The notes below the pieces were generated by a model. It did no database searches. It was given only the letters and a program-made list of their open reading frames with translations, and was not told the origin of the DNA. Positions 26,222-35,555 of a DNA stretch of 61,547 nucleotides are shown here, piece after piece; within the stretch, counting starts at the first letter, position 1, and every line of letters starts with the position of its first letter. The stretch covers positions 1 through 61,547 of the forward strand of contig CAYWLS010000026.1 in assembly GCA_964458605.1 (NCBI GenBank), written 5' to 3'. The position numbers and the translations under genes were made by a program. This stretch comes from JBBSNV01 sp964458605. GTDB taxonomy: Bacteria > Pseudomonadota > Alphaproteobacteria > Reyranellales > JAQSWP01.

Positions 26222-27415
26222 CTATTCCGCCGCCTTGCGCACCGTGGCGTCCTTCGACAGCACCTGCTCGGCCAGGGTCGCCCAGTAGGACGCGCCCAGC
26301 GGCAGGATCTCGTCGTTGAAGTCGTAGCCGGGGTTGTGGATCATGCACGAGCCCGGCCGGTCGCCGTTGCCGACCCAGATATAGCAGCCGGGCTTGGCCT
26401 GCAGCATGAAGGCGAAATCCTCCGAGCCCATCGCCGGGGTCGGGTTGCGGTTGACCTTGCCCTCGCCCGCCACCGTGCCGGCGGCGCGCGCCGCGATCTC
26501 GGTCTCCAGCTCGCTGTTGATGGTAGCCGGATAGCGCCGTTCGTAGCGCCAGCCGATGGTGGCGCCGAAAGCGGCGGCGACGTTGCGGCCGATCTCCTCG
26601 ATCTGGCGCTGCACGCGGTCCTGCACTTCCTTCTTGAAGGTGCGCACCGTGCCGCGCAGCACGGCGGTCTGCGGGATCACGTTCCAGGCATCGCCGGAAT
26701 GGAACTGCGTGGTGCTGACCACGGCGGTGTCCATCGGGTCGGTGTAGCGGGCGACGATGGCCTGCAGGGCCACCACGATCTGCGAGCCGACCAGCACCGG
26801 GTCGATGCCCTGGTGCGGCATGGCGCCATGGGCGCCGACGCCGTTCACGGTGATCTCGAAGATGTCGTAGGCGGCCATCATCGGCCCGGGCCGGACCGCG
26901 AAGTGGCCGACCGGAATGCCCGGGATGTTGTGCATGCCGTAGACAGATTCGCAGGGGAATTTGTCGAACAACCCTTCTTCCACCATGACCCGGCCGCCGC
27001 CTTCGTTCTCCTCGGCCGGCTGGAAGATGAAATAGACCGTGCCGTCGAAGTTCTTGGTCTCGGCGAGATATTTGGCGGCGCCCAGCAGCATGGTGGTGTG
27101 GCCGTCATGGCCGCAGGCATGCATCTTGCCGGGAATGGTCGAGGCATGGCCGAACGTGTTGGTCTCGTGCACGTCGAGCGCATCCATGTCGGCGCGCAAG
27201 CCGATCGCCCGCTTGCCCGAGCCTGCCCGCAGCACACCGACCACGCCGGTCTTGGCCAGGCCGCGATGCACCTCGATGCCGAAAGACTGCAGCTTCTTGG
27301 CCACCACATCCGCCGTGCGGTTCTCTTCGAATGCGGTCTCGGGATGGCGATGGATGTCGTGCCGCCAGCCTTCCATCTCGCGGTGGAACTCGGCGATGCG
27401 GTTGATGATGGCCAT
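26222..27415 (-). CDS. M20-family amidohydrolase (hippurate/N-acyl-amino-acid hydrolase type)
   Basis: This 397-residue metallopeptidase of the M20D type cleaves N-acyl or amide bonds of amino acids and small peptides. Metal-binding and catalytic motifs are visible as HACGHDGHTTMLLGAAKYL, FQPAEENEGGGRVMVEEGLFD (catalytic Glu pair), and AMGSEDFAFMLQAKPGCYIWVG near the C-terminus. No signal peptide is seen, so it is cytoplasmic. AGGAGA precedes the ATG by 6 nt. It lies between two peptide-type ABC importers and may process imported acyl-amino acids or peptides; that link is an inference from position. Confidence 0.92.
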   Translation of the reverse strand: MAIINRIAEFHREMEGWRHDIHRHPETAFEENRTADVVAKKLQSFGIEVHRGLAKTGVVGVLRAGSGKRAIGLRADMDALDVHETNTFGHASTIPGKMHACGHDGHTTMLLGAAKYLAETKNFDGTVYFIFQPAEENEGGGRVMVEEGLFDKFPCESVYGMHNIPGIPVGHFAVRPGPMMAAYDIFEITVNGVGAHGAMPHQGIDPVLVGSQIVVALQAIVARYTDPMDTAVVSTTQFHSGDAWNVIPQTAVLRGTVRTFKKEVQDRVQRQIEEIGRNVAAAFGATIGWRYERRYPATINSELETEIAARAAGTVAGEGKVNRNPTPAMGSEDFAFMLQAKPGCYIWVGNGDRPGSCMIHNPGYDFNDEILPLGASYWATLAEQVLSKDATVRKAAE

Positions 27416-27472
27416 GAACGATCTCCTGCCAGTGGTAGGTTGGAGCCGAGCTTAGCGGTCAGGGCCGGGCGG

Positions 27473-28372
27473 TCAAGCCGCCGGCAGGCGCGCCAGGCCG
27501 GCCTCGATCGCCGCCCGACCGGGCAAGGCGGCCTGAGCGCCGCGGGCGGTGCAGGACAGGCTGCCGGCTACTGCAGCGCGGCGCAGCGCCAGATCGAGAT
27601 CCAGGCCCCGATGCAGTCCCGCCGCCAGCACGCCGGCGAAGGCATCGCCCGCCCCAGTGGTATCGACGACCTCGACCGGCAAAGCCGGCACGCGGCACAG
27701 TCGTCCGCCGCTGCTGCCCACTGCCCCTGCGGCGCCATAAGTCACGATCACCGCCACGCCGAGCGCACCGGCCAGACGGCCCGGCGCCGCATCCGGCACA
27801 CCAAGCCGAGTGGCCAGGGCCTGCGCTTCGACTTCATTGACCAGCAGCCAGTCGACGTGCTGCAACGCCGCCTCGGCGATCGGCAATGCGGGCGCCAGGT
27901 TCAGCATGATGCGACAGCCGCGAGCGCGGGCTCGCGCAACCAACATCTCGGTCTGATCGCGATCCAGCTCCATCTGCAGCAGGAGCAAGTTGCCCGGCGC
28001 CAGCAGCGCATCGGGCACCTGTTCGGCGCACGCCAGCGCATTGGCGCCCGCGGCCACCATGATCTGGTTGGCGCCGCCAGGATCGACGCCCACCGCGGCG
28101 CAGCCGGTCGGCGTTTCGACCGCCTGGATGCAGGAAAGATCGACCCGAGCGGCTCGCAACCCGCCCAGTACCAGCTCGGCAAACCCATCGCGGCCCACCG
28201 CACCGACCATGGCGACTGGCGCGCCATCGCGGGCGGCGGCCAGCGCCTGATTGCCGCCCTTGCCGCCAGCCGCCACCAGGCAGTCGCGGCCCACCACCGT
28301 CTCGCCCGCGCGCGGCAATTGAGGCACGGCAAACAGCAGGTCGGCGATCAGCGAGCCAAACACGACAATCAT
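27473..28372 (-). CDS. rbsK: Ribokinase-like PfkB-family carbohydrate kinase
   Basis: The 299-residue kinase carries the PfkB signatures. VAAGGKGGNQALAAARDGA lies near the N-terminus (sugar binding) and VVDTTGAGDAFAGVLAAGL near the C-terminus, which includes the catalytic Asp and the anion hole. The pattern and length are those of ribokinase, but other sugars or nucleosides are possible. No ribose transporter is adjacent. It lies 57 bp upstream (in transcription order) of the M20 gene. A strong hairpin precedes it, separating it from the stress-protein gene. Confidence 0.85.
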   Translation of the reverse strand: MIVVFGSLIADLLFAVPQLPRAGETVVGRDCLVAAGGKGGNQALAAARDGAPVAMVGAVGRDGFAELVLGGLRAARVDLSCIQAVETPTGCAAVGVDPGGANQIMVAAGANALACAEQVPDALLAPGNLLLLQMELDRDQTEMLVARARARGCRIMLNLAPALPIAEAALQHVDWLLVNEVEAQALATRLGVPDAAPGRLAGALGVAVIVTYGAAGAVGSSGGRLCRVPALPVEVVDTTGAGDAFAGVLAAGLHRGLDLDLALRRAAVAGSLSCTARGAQAALPGRAAIEAGLARLPAA

Positions 28373-28405
28373 GGCGCCACCGCCGGCGAGCGGCGCCCAA
28401 ACGCA

Positions 28406-28434
28406 ACGGGGCCCGCCAAGCCGGCGGGCCCCGT
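28406..28434. terminator. Perfect 12-bp hairpin terminator
   Basis: ACGGGGCCCGCC and GGCGGGCCCCGT are perfect complements around a 5-nt loop (AAGCC). They lie between the stop of the universal stress protein gene (minus strand) and the kinase start. No long T tract is seen, but stem strength and position fit a terminator for the stress gene. Confidence 0.7.
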
Positions 28435-28457
28435 GCCGCGATCCATGACGGACCGCA

Positions 28458-29297
28458 TCAATGACTGAACAGCACCGGCACGGTCATGGTGCCCAGCACC
28501 TTGCGGGTGACGCCGCCGATGACCATCTCGCGCAGCCGCGAATGGCCATAGGCGCCCAGCACCATCATGTCGGCATTGACGTCGGCGGCGCGCGACAGCA
28601 AGGCGTCGCCGGCATCGATGTCGTCGGCTACGGTGTAGGACGCGGTGACCTTGACGCCATGGCGGGCCAGGAACTGGGCCACGTCGGCACCCGGCTGTTC
28701 GCCGTGGCCGCGTGCGCCTGACTTGGGATTGACCGCCAGCACGGTGACGGCGCTGGCAGCCTTGAGAAAGGGCAGCGAATCGACCACGGCGCGGCTGGCT
28801 TCGCGGCTGACGTTCCAGCCGACAAGCACGTGTCCGCCCATTACCTTGCCCTTGACGCCGATATACGGCAGCACCAGCACGGGCCGGCCCGAATCCATCA
28901 TCACGGTCTCGGCCAGGTCGGGAATGATGTCCGGATCGTCGAGTTCGGGGTTGAACTGGCCCATCACCACGAGGTCGGAATATCGCGCCTGCATCGAAGT
29001 CTGGTCATAGACGTCGCCGCCGGTGTCGCGCCACTCGTAGCTGCCGCCCATACGCTGGGCGACGCGTTCGAAGATCGCCTTGGCGGCCGCCGACTGTTCC
29101 TTGCCGCGCTTCTCCTGCAGCACGATCAGGTCGGGGCCGATTCCGGCCTCCATATAAGCCGGCAGCACCACATTGGCGCGCACGAACAGGCCAACCAGAT
29201 GCGCATCGTTCTTCTGCGCGATCTCGGAAGCCAGCTCGATGCGCTTCTCGGTGGTCGGGGAGGTGTCGCAATTGACCAATATCGTCTTGTAGCCCAT
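28458..29297 (-). CDS. Tandem-domain universal stress protein
   Basis: This 279-residue protein has two UspA domains. The first opens MGYKTILVNCDTSPTTEKRIELA. The second ends with MMVLGAYGHSRLREMVIGGVTRKVL, which carries the glycine-rich nucleotide-binding pattern of ATP-binding USPs. Such proteins accumulate under starvation, oxygen limitation and other stress. A strong Shine-Dalgarno (AAGGAGAG) precedes the ATG. About 57 bp upstream is a partial FNR-like site, so oxygen-linked expression is possible. The gene is a single unit closed by a hairpin. Confidence 0.9.
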   Translation of the reverse strand: MGYKTILVNCDTSPTTEKRIELASEIAQKNDAHLVGLFVRANVVLPAYMEAGIGPDLIVLQEKRGKEQSAAAKAIFERVAQRMGGSYEWRDTGGDVYDQTSMQARYSDLVVMGQFNPELDDPDIIPDLAETVMMDSGRPVLVLPYIGVKGKVMGGHVLVGWNVSREASRAVVDSLPFLKAASAVTVLAVNPKSGARGHGEQPGADVAQFLARHGVKVTASYTVADDIDAGDALLSRAADVNADMMVLGAYGHSRLREMVIGGVTRKVLGTMTVPVLFSH

Positions 29298-29353
29298 GGG
29301 TTTTTCTCTCCTTATTCCGGCGCCAAGACTGCCCTCTTACACGGCAACAAACA

Positions 29354-29367
29354 ATGACATCGATCAA
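29354..29367. promoter_or_regulatory. Weak FNR-like site upstream of the universal stress gene
   Basis: ATGAC-ATCG-ATCAA matches TTGAT-N4-ATCAA at 8 of 10 positions (TTGAT-CGAT-GTCAT on the gene strand). It ends 57 bp upstream of the universal stress protein start. The match is imperfect and could be chance. Confidence 0.3.
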
Positions 29368-29394
29368 AGTTCTGGCGAGCGCCAGCCGCAGAGC

Positions 29395-30465
29395 TCAACC
29401 GGGCCGCTGCTCGATCGGAATGCGCCCCTCCTCGATGCCATGACAGGCCACCAGGCCGCCTTCGATGGGAAAGTCCTTGGGACGTTCGACCTTGCAACGT
29501 TCATTGGCGAAGGGACAGCGCGGATGGAACGGGCAGCCGGTCGGCGGATTGAGCGGGCTCGGCACCTCGCCGGCGACCGGCATGCGCTCGCGCCCGGACA
29601 TCGCCAGGTCGGGAATGGTGTCGAGCAGCATCCGCGTATAGGGATGCTTGGGTCGGAAGAACACGGTGCGCGTGTCCCCGACTTCGACCAGCCGCCCCAG
29701 ATACATCACCCCGACGCGGTTGGAGATGTTGTAGACCACGGCAAGGTTGTGCGAGATGAACAGGTAGGTCAGTCCGAAATTGCGCTGCAGATCGCGCATC
29801 AGGTTGAGAATCTGAGCCTGAACCGACACGTCGAGCGCCGAAGTCGGCTCGTCGCACACCAGGAACTCGGGCTCGCTGGCCAGGGCGCGGGCGATCGAGA
29901 TGCGCTGGCGCTGGCCGCCGGAGAACTCATGGGGGAATTTGATGCCGTCGGCCGGGGTCAGGCGCACCTGGCGCAACAGCTCGCCCACCCGATCGCGGAT
30001 CGCCGCCCTGCTTTGCGCCAGTTTGAAGGCGCGGATCGGCTCGGCGATGATGTCGAACACCCGCCAGCGCGGATTGAGGCTGGCAAACGGGTCCTGGAAG
30101 ATCATCTGCGTGCGGCGACGCATCGCCGACATTTCCGCCCGGCGCACGCGACGATCGATGACCCGGCCCTCGAACACGATCTCACCGGCCGTGGGGGCGT
30201 AAAGCCCGACCACCAGGCGTGCGATGGTCGACTTGCCGCAACCGGATTCGCCCACCAGGGAAAGGGTCTCGCCACGCGCGATCTTGAAGTTGACGTCGTC
30301 GACCGCGCGCACGATCTGGCGCGACTTGTGTTCCAGCACCCGATTGAGCCAGGGCGGCGAGACGTCGAAATAGCGCGTCAGATGGCGCGCCTCCAGCAGC
30401 GTATCGGCGGCGCCCTGCGGGTCGGGCGCGCCGGACGGATTGCGCGGCGGCAGGGCATCAGGCAT
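29395..30465 (-). CDS. dppF: DppF/OppF-type ABC ATPase
   Basis: This 356-residue importer ATPase has Walker A GESGCGKST, signature FSGGQRQRISIARALA, Walker B EFLVCDEPTSALD, and the C-terminal oligopeptide-transporter extension PLNPPTGCPFHPRCPFANERC. The N-terminal insert PPWLNRVLEHKSRQIVRAV is typical of DppF. I chose ATG 30465, which overlaps the DppD stop (ATGCCTGA); an ATG 54 bp upstream is less likely. It is the last gene of a minus-strand operon encoding binding protein, DppB, DppC, DppD and DppF. The ATPase pair could also serve the ATPase-less importer at 22.5-26.2 kb. Confidence 0.93.
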   Translation of the reverse strand: MPDALPPRNPSGAPDPQGAADTLLEARHLTRYFDVSPPWLNRVLEHKSRQIVRAVDDVNFKIARGETLSLVGESGCGKSTIARLVVGLYAPTAGEIVFEGRVIDRRVRRAEMSAMRRRTQMIFQDPFASLNPRWRVFDIIAEPIRAFKLAQSRAAIRDRVGELLRQVRLTPADGIKFPHEFSGGQRQRISIARALASEPEFLVCDEPTSALDVSVQAQILNLMRDLQRNFGLTYLFISHNLAVVYNISNRVGVMYLGRLVEVGDTRTVFFRPKHPYTRMLLDTIPDLAMSGRERMPVAGEVPSPLNPPTGCPFHPRCPFANERCKVERPKDFPIEGGLVACHGIEEGRIPIEQRPG

Positions 30466-31489
30466 TGGCCGGCTCCGCTGCTTTGCCCCGCGCCACGGCC
30501 GGTCCGGTGCCGGCGGCATCGTACAGCCAGCATGCCGCCATGGCGCTGCCGGCGGGCATCAGCTCGGGGCGCTGTGCCAAGCATCGCTGCCCGGCATGCG
30601 GGCAGCGCGGGTTGTAGGCGCAGCCGGGCGGAATTTCGGTCAGACGCGGCATATTGCCTTCGATCTGGGTCAGGCGCCCCTGCGGTCCGCCGATCGCCGG
30701 GATGGAGCCCATCAGCCCCACGGTGTAAGGATGCTTGGCGTTCTGCACGACGTCGCGCACCGGCCCGATCTCGGCGATGCGTCCCGCGTACATGACGGCG
30801 ACACGGTCGGCGGTCTCGGCGATCACGCCCATGTCGTGGGTCACGAGCATCACCGCCGTGCCGTGCTCGCGGCACAGCCGCTTCAGCAGAGCGATGATCT
30901 GGGCCTGGATCGAGACGTCGAGCGCGGTGGTCGGCTCGTCGGCGATGATCAGGCGCGGATTTGCGCACAGCGCCAGCGCGATCACCACGCGTTGCCGCAT
31001 GCCGCCGGAGAACTGGTGCGGATAATGGTCGATGCGCTGGGCGGCGCCGGGAATGCCCACTTCCTTCAGCAGATCGATGGCGCGGGCCTTGGCCTGCGCG
31101 TCGTCCAGCGGCAAATGGGTCTGGATGGTCTCGACCAGTTGCCGGCCGATCGAATAGAGCGGATTGAGGCTGGTCAGCGGGTCCTGGAAGATGGCGCCGA
31201 TGCGGGCCCCGCGGATACGCCGCATCTGCTCGTAAGGCAGGTTGTCGATGCGCTGGCCCTCGAGCACGATCTCGCCGCCGGCAATACGGCCGGGCGGCTC
31301 GAGCAGACCGATAATGGCGGCGCCGGTCAGCGACTTGCCGGCGCCCGATTCGCCCACCACGCCCAGCACCTCGCCCGGCGCGATGTCGAACGACACGTCG
31401 TCGACCGCCAGCAGCGTACCGCGCCTGGTCGGGAACTCGACCCTGAGGTGACGAACCTCGAGCAGCGGCTGGGTGGCGGCGGGGTTCAT
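30458..31489 (-). CDS. dppD: DppD/OppD-type ABC ATPase
   Basis: This 343-residue ATPase has Walker A GESGAGKSL, signature FSGGMRQRVVIALALC, Walker B LIIADEPTTALD, H-loop LVTHDMGV, and the C-terminal cysteine-containing extension PGCAYNPRCPHAGQRC of the family. The start at 31489 (MNPAATQ) has GAGGGAA upstream; an earlier ATG at 31525 overlaps the permease gene. It powers peptide-type import with DppF and the two permeases encoded just upstream. Confidence 0.93.
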   Translation of the reverse strand: MNPAATQPLLEVRHLRVEFPTRRGTLLAVDDVSFDIAPGEVLGVVGESGAGKSLTGAAIIGLLEPPGRIAGGEIVLEGQRIDNLPYEQMRRIRGARIGAIFQDPLTSLNPLYSIGRQLVETIQTHLPLDDAQAKARAIDLLKEVGIPGAAQRIDHYPHQFSGGMRQRVVIALALCANPRLIIADEPTTALDVSIQAQIIALLKRLCREHGTAVMLVTHDMGVIAETADRVAVMYAGRIAEIGPVRDVVQNAKHPYTVGLMGSIPAIGGPQGRLTQIEGNMPRLTEIPPGCAYNPRCPHAGQRCLAQRPELMPAGSAMAACWLYDAAGTGPAVARGKAAEPANA

Positions 31490-31499
31490 TCCGGTTCCC

Positions 31500-32426
31500 T
31501 CACCGCAGTTTCGGGTTGAGAGCATCGCGCAGCCAGTCGCCCAGCAGGTTGACCGACAGCACGACCAGCACCAGCGCCACGCCGGGAAACACGATCAGCC
31601 ACCATTCGCCCGAATTGAGGAAGTTGTTGCCCTCGAAGATCAGGCGGCCCAGCGACGGCTGGGTGGCGGGCAAACCGACGCCCAGGAAACTCAGCGTCGC
31701 CTCGGTGATGATGGCGAGCGCCAGGTTGATGGTGCCGACCACCAGCACCGGCCCCATGACGTTGGGCAGGATGTGGCGGAACAGGATCAGCGAGGGACGC
31801 AAGCCGATGACGCGGGCCGCCAGCACGTACTCCTTGTTGCGCTCCACCAGCACCGAGCCGCGCACCGTGCGCGCATACTGCACCCAGTAGGACAGCGCGA
31901 TCGACATCACCACCACGAACATGGCGAGTTCCTCGTGCTGCGGGCCGGTCAGGATGCCGCGCGCCACACCGTCGATCAGCAGCGCGATCAGGATCGCCGG
32001 AAAGGTCAGCTGAACGTCGGCCACGCGCATGATGAAAGCGTCGACCGCGCCGCCGGCATAGCCGCTGATCAGCCCCAGGGTGATGCCGATCACCATCGAC
32101 AGCAGCACGGAAATCAGGCCGACGAACAGCGACAGGCGAGTGCCATAGATTATGGCCGAGAGCAGGTCGCGGCCCTGGTCGTCGGTGCCCAGCACGAAGT
32201 TCCAGTCGCCGCCATCGAGCCAGGCGGGCGGCTTGAGCCCGTCGCTGATGCTGATCTGCGCCAGGTCGAGCGGATCGATCGGCGAGATCAACGGCGCGAA
32301 GATCGAGGCCAGCACGAAGATCGTGACCATGATCGCCGCGCCGACGACGATCGGCGACTGGCGGAAGCTGTAGGCGACGTCGCTGTCGTAGGCGCGCCGC
32401 AGGGCCGATCCGATGCGCGAGGCCAT
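31500..32426 (-). CDS. dppC: DppC-type ABC permease
   Basis: This 308-residue permease has the N-terminal cytoplasmic segment and first span IVVGAAIMVTIFVLASIFAP. It also has VLGTDDQGRDLLSAIIYGTRLSLFVG and the ATPase-contact loop EYVLAARVIGLRPSLILFRHILPN. It begins 3 nt after the DppB-type stop (TAG), indicating translational coupling. With the DppB-type subunit it forms the channel. Confidence 0.93.
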   Translation of the reverse strand: MASRIGSALRRAYDSDVAYSFRQSPIVVGAAIMVTIFVLASIFAPLISPIDPLDLAQISISDGLKPPAWLDGGDWNFVLGTDDQGRDLLSAIIYGTRLSLFVGLISVLLSMVIGITLGLISGYAGGAVDAFIMRVADVQLTFPAILIALLIDGVARGILTGPQHEELAMFVVVMSIALSYWVQYARTVRGSVLVERNKEYVLAARVIGLRPSLILFRHILPNVMGPVLVVGTINLALAIITEATLSFLGVGLPATQPSLGRLIFEGNNFLNSGEWWLIVFPGVALVLVVLSVNLLGDWLRDALNPKLR

Positions 32427-32429
32427 TCC

Positions 32430-33452
<1,023 letters not shown>

Positions 33453-33519
33453 CGCTGCGCGTCAAATGTGGCGGCCCGGACCCTGCGGTCCGGACCGCCA
33501 TTCGCTCATTGGCGAACCT

Positions 33520-35139
33520 TTACTTCATGTTGACGTGATAGAGCATGAAGATGTTGTCGGCGCGTTGAACCGCATCGACGTTCTTGCTCATAGCCCACAC
33601 GATCGCCTGCTGGTGCAGCGGAATGTGGCCCACCTCGTCGCGGTGGATCTTCTCCGCCTCACGCATCTGCGCTTCGCGCTTCTTGGCATCGGTCTCCTGA
33701 GCCGCCATGTCGGTCAGCTCGTCGACGCGCTTGTTCGAGTAGCCGCCCGGATTGAAGGCGCCAACCTTCTTCTGCGCGCTCGGCGTCTCGACCAGTTGCT
33801 GGAACACGTCGACCACGTCGTAGGTCGAACCCGGCGACCAGCCCAGCATGAAGAAGCTGGTCTGGCCCTGGGTGAAGTCACCCTTGCGCAGGATCTTGGC
33901 GAAGTACTTGGAGCGAGTCTGCGCCAGCAGGTTCACCTTGACGCCGATCTTGGCCAGCATGGCGACCACCGCCTTGCAGATCGCCTCGTCGTTGACGTAG
34001 CGGTCGTTGGGGCAGTCCATGCCGACTTCGAAGCCGTTGGGATAGCCCGCTTCGGCAAGCAGCTTCTTGGCGGCGGCCGGATCGAACTTCGGCCTCACGT
34101 CGAGATCCTTGAAGTAGCCGCTGATGCCCTGACCGACCATCAATGCCACGGGATAGGCGTCGCCGCGCATCACGCTGCGGGCGATGCCGTTCTCGTCGAT
34201 CGCCATCCAGAAGGCGCGGCGCACCCGCACGTCCTTGAACGGGTTCTTGCCCTTGATGTTCGACTCGAGCAGTTCGTTGCGCTCCTGGTCGAAGCCCAGA
34301 TAGACCACGCGGGTCTCGCGGCCGGCCATCACCTTGACGGCCGGATCCTTCTTCAGCTTGTCCTCGTCGGCCGGCGGCACCGTGTAGACGAAGTCGACCT
34401 GATGTGACAGCAGCGCCGCGGTGCGGGTCGCCGCGTTCGGGATTACGTAGAACTCGGCGGTGTCGATGTTGAACTTCGTGGTCTTGTCCCACCAGTTCGG
34501 ATTGCGCACCAGCACCGTCTTGGAATCCGGCTCGCGCAGCTTGAGCATGAACGGCCCGGTGCCCATGGCGTTGCGGGTGGCGAAGTTTTCCTTGCCGCTG
34601 GTCAGGTCGACCGCTTCAGCGGCGCCGTTCTTCTCGGCCCACACCTTGGACATGATCATGATGCCGGCCAGCTTGTCGGCCAGGAACGGATCAGGATACT
34701 TGGTCTCGACCTCGACGGTGTCGTCGGACACCTTGCGCACTTCCTTCACCGACAGGAAGTAGCCCTTCATGTTCGAACCGCCGGTCGAGGCGCGGTTGTA
34801 GGAGAACACCACGTCGTCGGCCGTGAACGGCGTGCCGTCGGAGAACTTCACGCCCTGCCGCAGCTTGAACTCCCACACCGTGGGGGACTTCAGGCGCCAC
34901 GAAGTCGCCAGCCCCGGTTGCATCTTCATCTCGCCGTCGCGACGGATCAGCGGCTCGTAGACGTTCTGCAGGAACGACAGCAGGAAGGTCTCGTTGCGGG
35001 CATACGGATCCATCGAATTGACGTCGCCGTCGTTAGCCCACTTGAAGACTTTTCCCTGCGCGAAGGCAGGCGGATTGACCAGCGCCGTGGCCGCGAGCGC
35101 ACCCGCCGCGAACGCAAGCGCTTTTAGTCCGAGTTTCAT
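33520..35139 (-). CDS. dppA: Peptide-type (SBP_bac_5) ABC binding protein
   Basis: This 539-residue secreted binding protein has a signal peptide (MKLGLKALAFAAGALAATAL, cleavage near AFAQG). The family pattern includes KWANDGDVNSMDPYARNET, LRQGVKFSDGTPFTADDVVFSYNR, and VRVRRAFWMAIDENGIARSVM. It is the first gene of the complete dpp-type operon and presumably sets the substrate; dipeptides, oligopeptides or glutathione-like compounds are possible. GGGAGA precedes the ATG. The symbol reflects family, not proven substrate. Confidence 0.9.
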   Translation of the reverse strand: MKLGLKALAFAAGALAATALVNPPAFAQGKVFKWANDGDVNSMDPYARNETFLLSFLQNVYEPLIRRDGEMKMQPGLATSWRLKSPTVWEFKLRQGVKFSDGTPFTADDVVFSYNRASTGGSNMKGYFLSVKEVRKVSDDTVEVETKYPDPFLADKLAGIMIMSKVWAEKNGAAEAVDLTSGKENFATRNAMGTGPFMLKLREPDSKTVLVRNPNWWDKTTKFNIDTAEFYVIPNAATRTAALLSHQVDFVYTVPPADEDKLKKDPAVKVMAGRETRVVYLGFDQERNELLESNIKGKNPFKDVRVRRAFWMAIDENGIARSVMRGDAYPVALMVGQGISGYFKDLDVRPKFDPAAAKKLLAEAGYPNGFEVGMDCPNDRYVNDEAICKAVVAMLAKIGVKVNLLAQTRSKYFAKILRKGDFTQGQTSFFMLGWSPGSTYDVVDVFQQLVETPSAQKKVGAFNPGGYSNKRVDELTDMAAQETDAKKREAQMREAEKIHRDEVGHIPLHQQAIVWAMSKNVDAVQRADNIFMLYHVNMK

Positions 35140-35555
35140 CGGATGTTCTCCCTTGTATAAAGCATCCCTCCTCGTCCAGGGGACGAGGTCGCGAAAGCCC
35201 GGCCGTTGACGCCGGTTCTCTCAGGTGTAACAGCGGTAGAACACTCCGCCGGACGAGTCAATCGCAGACAGGAAACTCAAAGGCTTAGAACGCCGAGCCG
35301 CCCGCCGAACGCACATCTGCGTGATCGGCGCATGGCCGATGGCCCGCCCTGCCCGGTCCGGCATGGGCCGCATGCACCGCACTGATCGGCGCGGTGCTCG
35401 GATCGCACAACAAACGCATGATCGCTGCCCCGGCCGCCGCTACCACAGGTCAGCCCTGCCGACGCGGTAGATCGCGACGGTTGCCGACGCGCGGCGATGG
35501 CGTACCATGCGCGCAACCGCTCGCCTCGCGCGCGATCCCGCATGGAGCTTAGCCA
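35140..35555. other. Intergenic region between divergent dpp operon and aminotransferase
   Basis: These 416 bp hold the promoters of two divergent units. The only clear structure is an inverted repeat, CCTCGTCC-AGG-GGACGAGG (35170-35188), which lies 31-49 bp upstream of the binding-protein start and would form a leader hairpin or operator. A TTTATA on the minus strand at about 35156-35161 may be a -10 element. I see no coding region here with a good start and codon pattern. Confidence 0.5.
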
